Assembly (NCBI RefSeq): GCF_901538265.1
Contig: NZ_LR593886.1
Location: 930,001 to 994,000, forward strand
Direction of reading: 5' to 3'
DNA length: 64,000 nucleotides
From: Gemmata massiliana
Lineage (GTDB): Bacteria > Planctomycetota > Planctomycetia > Gemmatales > Gemmataceae
The first letter of the stretch is position 1. The number at the start of each line of letters is the position of its first letter. Made by a program: the position numbers and the translations under genes. Under the pieces are notes generated by a model. That model worked only from the letters and a program-made list of their open reading frames with translations, was not told the DNA's origin and made no database searches. Positions 61,155 through 64,000 of this stretch are shown here, in pieces.

Positions 61155-63548
61155 ATGGCCCACCCCACTCACGCCGAAATACTCGCGCACCTCGCCAACC
61201 TCGCTTCGCCCCCCGGTGGGCTGGGGGCGCTTCATCACTTTGCCGAGCGATTGTGCGTTGTTCAGCAGGCGCTCAAACCGGTTACGACCCCGCGCCGACT
61301 CGTGTTGTTCGCGGCCGACCACGGACCGGACGCGGAAAGTCGGGTCGGGACCACGATCCACCACATCGCGGACGGCGGAGCTGCGACCGCGGTCGTCGCG
61401 AAGTCCACGCACACGGAATTGGTGCTGGTCGATGTCGGTTCGCGGACCGACGCGCTGCCGGAATCGCCGCGCTACCGGAGCCGTAAGGTGCGCCCGGGTT
61501 CGCGCGACTTCACGAAGCAACCGGCGCTCACCGCCGATGAGTTCCGCGCCGCGTTCGTAGTCGGGCAGAAGGAGGCGGAACAGGCGCACGCGGACGGAAT
61601 GAGATTGGTGGCAGTTGATGCGATTGGTGCGGAAAGTGCGCACGTCGCGGGTCGGGTTCGCTCTGTCGACGCGGACCGAACCGACGACCTCATGGGCGCG
61701 TGGGGCGCGGTCGGAGGAGCGGATGTCGCGGCCGTCGCGGGGTTCATTGCGAAGGCCGTTGAACTCGGGTTAACCGTGCTGATTGAGGGCGATGTGGCAC
61801 GGGCGGGGCTGCACGTCGCGGAGCGACTCTATCCCGGCACCGCGGCGAAGGTAATTGCGGGAACAGAACCTACCCCCCCGTCCCTCCTCCCCGAAGGGAA
61901 GGGGGAAACAGAACCTACCCCCCTAACCCCCTTCCCTAAGAAGGAAGGGGGAACAGAACCAAATACAACCAGCGCGAAGCAGTCGGCAACGGTTTTAAGC
62001 CCCTCTCCGTTTAGGGGAGGGGTTGGGGAGGGGTTTCCGACAGGATCTCTCCCCACCGAAGGGCTTTCAGTACTGCTCACGTTTCCGCTCCTCGATGCGG
62101 CGGCTGCCGTCGTGGTGCGCACGGCGCGGCGCGAGGAACCGGAGCGAGACACTCGCGCGAAGCCCGCGCGCAAAGTGGCCGTGTTTACGGGAAGTTTCGA
62201 CCCGCCCACGACCTACCACCGCCGGGTCGCGACGCTCCTGCGCGGGCGCGGGTTCGACGAGGTCGTCGTGCGCCCCACCGGTCCGCGGTGCGACACGCCG
62301 GAAACCGAGCACGCGAAGCCGGTCCACCGTGCGGTAATGGCAGACCTGGCATTTCGCGACCTCCCTGGGGTTACGGTCGACCTGTCCGACCTCGACGACG
62401 CGGTGTTCACCCCGCACTACTCGTTCAACGATCTGCTCGCGGACCGCGGCGAGGTGTGGCACGTGATCCCCGCGGAGTTCGTTGTGGGCGGGCGCGCCGG
62501 GGAATCCGCCATCCACACGAAATGGGAACTGGGGGTGGACGCCTGGACCAGTCACCGGTTCGTCGTGCTGCACTCGCCCGAGTCGCCGCCCGACGCGGCC
62601 GACCTGCCGCCGGTGTGCCGGCTCATCGCGGTCGACGGGCATGTCGCTACAGAAGACATTCGGCTCCGCGTGTTTCAGGGCGGTTCGCCGCGCCCCGACG
62701 TGACCGACGATGTGGAGGAGTACATCCGGCGCTACCGCCTGTTCACCGGTATGTCAGCCCCGCGCGAGACTCGTGTGCGGCTCGGGGCGCCGCGGTTGAA
62801 GATCGTCACGGCCGATAAGAGCGAAAAAGCGCTGCGGGCCGCGGAGCCGTTCCGCAAGCTCGAATCGAGCGACCCGACGCACATTCTCGTGCTCGGGGGC
62901 GACGGCACGATGCTCCAGGCGATCCGCGACTACTGGCGATTGCGGCTCCCGTTCCTGGGGCTGAACGCGGGCACGCTCGGATTCCTGATGAACGAGTCGC
63001 TGCCGCCGGACCCGGACGGCGCCGAGATCGTACTGTACCGGATGCCGATGATCCGCGTGGACGCCGAACTGCCGGACGGCAAGCGCGTGCAGTCGCTCGC
63101 GTTCGCGGACGCCTGGGTGGAACGCGACAGTGGGCAGGCCGCGTGGCTGAAGATCGAAGTGGATGGCAAAACGCAGGTGCCGCGCGTGGTCGGTGACGGG
63201 TTACTCGTGGCGACGCCCGCCGGGTCGAGTGCCTACGCACGGGCGATGGGCGCGACTTCGGTTCCGCTGACCGCACCAGTGTTCACGCTGGCCGGATCGA
63301 ACGTGTTCCGCCCGCGCTTCTGGAAACCGGTCGCGCTCCCGGAAACGACGTCGGTCGGGTTCACGAGCCTAGACCACAACGGCAAGCGCCCGATCCGCGG
63401 GTTCATCGACGGGCACCTGATCGGCGCCGTGAAATCGATGCACGTCCGCGTGAGCACGGTCGCGATGGTCGAACTCGGTTTCACGCCCGAGTTCGACCTC
63501 TCCGCTCGTTTGCTGCGCTCGATGTTCCCGCCCTCGGACACGTTGTGA
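61155..63548 (+). CDS. CobT-like/NadD-like/NAD kinase three-domain fusion
   Basis: A 797-residue protein. Residues about 1-235 and 296-320 resemble nicotinate mononucleotide:dimethylbenzimidazole phosphoribosyltransferase (LANLASPPGGLGALHHFAE, LVLFAADHG, VGGADVAAVAGFIAKA, then TFPLLDAAAAVVV). Residues about 340-530 resemble the NadD nucleotidyltransferase (VAVFTGSFDPPTTYHRR, ending EYIRRYRLF). Residues about 547-797 are an NAD kinase with the GGDGT motif at residues 581-585 and LNAGTLGFL. Together these cover steps from nicotinate mononucleotide to NADP, so a multi-step enzyme of pyridine-nucleotide metabolism is inferred. The NadD nucleotide motif is degenerate (TTYH for T/HxGH, ATEDIR for SST..R) and the CobT catalytic region is disrupted by a repeat, so these two activities are uncertain. 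ATG 61155 was chosen because homology starts there. Confidence 0.82.
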   Translation: MAHPTHAEILAHLANLASPPGGLGALHHFAERLCVVQQALKPVTTPRRLVLFAADHGPDAESRVGTTIHHIADGGAATAVVAKSTHTELVLVDVGSRTDALPESPRYRSRKVRPGSRDFTKQPALTADEFRAAFVVGQKEAEQAHADGMRLVAVDAIGAESAHVAGRVRSVDADRTDDLMGAWGAVGGADVAAVAGFIAKAVELGLTVLIEGDVARAGLHVAERLYPGTAAKVIAGTEPTPPSLLPEGKGETEPTPLTPFPKKEGGTEPNTTSAKQSATVLSPSPFRGGVGEGFPTGSLPTEGLSVLLTFPLLDAAAAVVVRTARREEPERDTRAKPARKVAVFTGSFDPPTTYHRRVATLLRGRGFDEVVVRPTGPRCDTPETEHAKPVHRAVMADLAFRDLPGVTVDLSDLDDAVFTPHYSFNDLLADRGEVWHVIPAEFVVGGRAGESAIHTKWELGVDAWTSHRFVVLHSPESPPDAADLPPVCRLIAVDGHVATEDIRLRVFQGGSPRPDVTDDVEEYIRRYRLFTGMSAPRETRVRLGAPRLKIVTADKSEKALRAAEPFRKLESSDPTHILVLGGDGTMLQAIRDYWRLRLPFLGLNAGTLGFLMNESLPPDPDGAEIVLYRMPMIRVDAELPDGKRVQSLAFADAWVERDSGQAAWLKIEVDGKTQVPRVVGDGLLVATPAGSSAYARAMGATSVPLTAPVFTLAGSNVFRPRFWKPVALPETTSVGFTSLDHNGKRPIRGFIDGHLIGAVKSMHVRVSTVAMVELGFTPEFDLSARLLRSMFPPSDTL
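61870..62036. repeat. Two-hairpin interspersed repeat inserted in frame (copy B, with an extra half-unit)
   Basis: Hairpin 1 has 9-base arms (61927-61935 with 61943-61951, CCCCCTTCC). Hairpin 2 pairs 62000-62008 (CCCCTCTCC) with 62014-62022 with one G-U pair. A related half-unit with CCTCCCC/GGGAAGGGGG lies just before, at 61870-61905. Reading in the host gene frame gives PFPKKEGG and LSPSPFRGGVGEG, identical to copy A apart from flanking residues. Confidence 0.8.
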
Positions 63549-63620
63549 GAGCGCGGTAGCCGCGTAGTCGATAACCACATTCACAGAACCGAGTCGATCG
63601 GCTTCGTATGAGCCGATCGC

Positions 63621-64000
63621 TCACGCTACCAGCCCGTTTCCAAATCGCGCGGCGAGTGCCGCCAGCCCGTCTCCACCGATGCGATTGCTTGTCAAATCGA
63701 TGCGTGTCACGTTGCGCAAGTGCGGCGATCGTGCCAGGGCAATCGCGCCCGTGTTGCTGATGCGGTTGTGCGCGAGTGACAGGCGTTCGACGCGCGCGAG
63801 TCGCGGGTTTTGAGCCAGATCGCACACTTCTGGGTCGCCGAACCCGTTGTGTGACAGATTCAGCACCCGTATGCCACTGAGAAACGGCGATTGTGACAGC
63901 CAGGGTACGAGCGGCGTCCCTGTACGGCCGGGGGATAGTCCCGCAAGTGTCACCTCCGACGCAGAAGCCATAACAGGCGCCGAAAGCAGTGCCGCGAAGA
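63621..64000 (-). CDS. Leucine-rich repeat protein, 5' end beyond the window
   Basis: The visible 126 codons encode leucine-rich repeats of the ribonuclease-inhibitor type (VLNLSHNGFGDPEVCDLAQN, VERLSLAHNRISNTGAIALA, VTRIDLTSNRIGGDGLAALA) and end with a stop at 63621. The frame stays open to the edge (FAALLSAPVM), so the ATG at 63971 is probably internal. The repeats match those of the two TIGR02996 proteins at 19.9-22 kb, so the missing part likely carries the same companion domain. Confidence 0.75.
   Translation of the reverse strand, partial: FAALLSAPVMASASEVTLAGLSPGRTGTPLVPWLSQSPFLSGIRVLNLSHNGFGDPEVCDLAQNPRLARVERLSLAHNRISNTGAIALARSPHLRNVTRIDLTSNRIGGDGLAALAARFGNGLVA

Overview
The window is a high-GC bacterial chromosome segment from a planctomycete, most likely a member of the Gemmataceae (Gemmata-like). 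This is inferred from family content: paired DUF1549/DUF1553 and DUF1501 genes, repeat-companion (TIGR02996-type) proteins carrying leucine-rich repeats, a paralogous MTEAEWL-type family, an ECF sigma factor with a long C-terminal extension, a WD40-caspase protein, and an extracellular protein with a WLEERAVPA-type N-terminus. No rRNA, tRNA or CRISPR array was found.

Layout. 1-2.5 kb: end of a fatty-acid synthesis operon (fabD, acpP, fabF). 2.6-6.3 kb: a MoeB-rhodanese sulfur-transfer protein, a nucleoside-type MFS transporter and a secreted esterase. 6.3-7.6 kb: a complete DDE insertion sequence that landed in a palindromic repeat. 7.7-14.4 kb: a frameshifted ECF sigma/foldase fusion, a tandem copy of its foldase part, and a large zinc-ribbon/WD40/caspase protein. 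14.6-15.1 kb: a small helical protein behind a canonical sigma-54 promoter. 15.3-22.7 kb: a glycosyltransferase, a GH38-like hydrolase, two TIGR02996/LRR proteins and a Gemmata-type family protein. 22.7-29.1 kb: a planctomycete-type cytochrome-like operon (DUF1549/1553, DUF1501, PPC domain) interrupted by a low-GC HEPN-like gene. 29.2-36.1 kb: a copper amine oxidase and a 1,576-residue membrane-anchored helical protein. 36.2-46.9 kb: HD hydrolase, ClpB, a VapBC-type module, DinB, NnrD, a broken Imm1-like gene, an amidinohydrolase, ferredoxin, a sigma-54 activator and small proteins. 47-50.6 kb: a winged-helix protein with a P-loop ATPase. 50.6-60.9 kb: LuxR regulator, FolC, an extracellular beta-helix/FG-GAP protein, a membrane protein, a histidine kinase and a Y-family polymerase. 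61.1-63.5 kb: one protein combining CobT-like, NadD-like and NAD kinase domains. The window ends inside an LRR gene.

Two themes stand out. First, interspersed palindromic repeats have entered protein-coding sequence: the same two-hairpin element lies in the same orientation and reading frame inside two unrelated genes (47.5 and 62.0 kb), and another repeat appears to supply the signal peptide of the PPC-domain protein. Second, several proteins are unusual fusions (sigma factor-foldase, zinc ribbon-WD40-caspase, CobT-NadD-NadK). All functional calls rest on motif recognition by eye; no database search was run.
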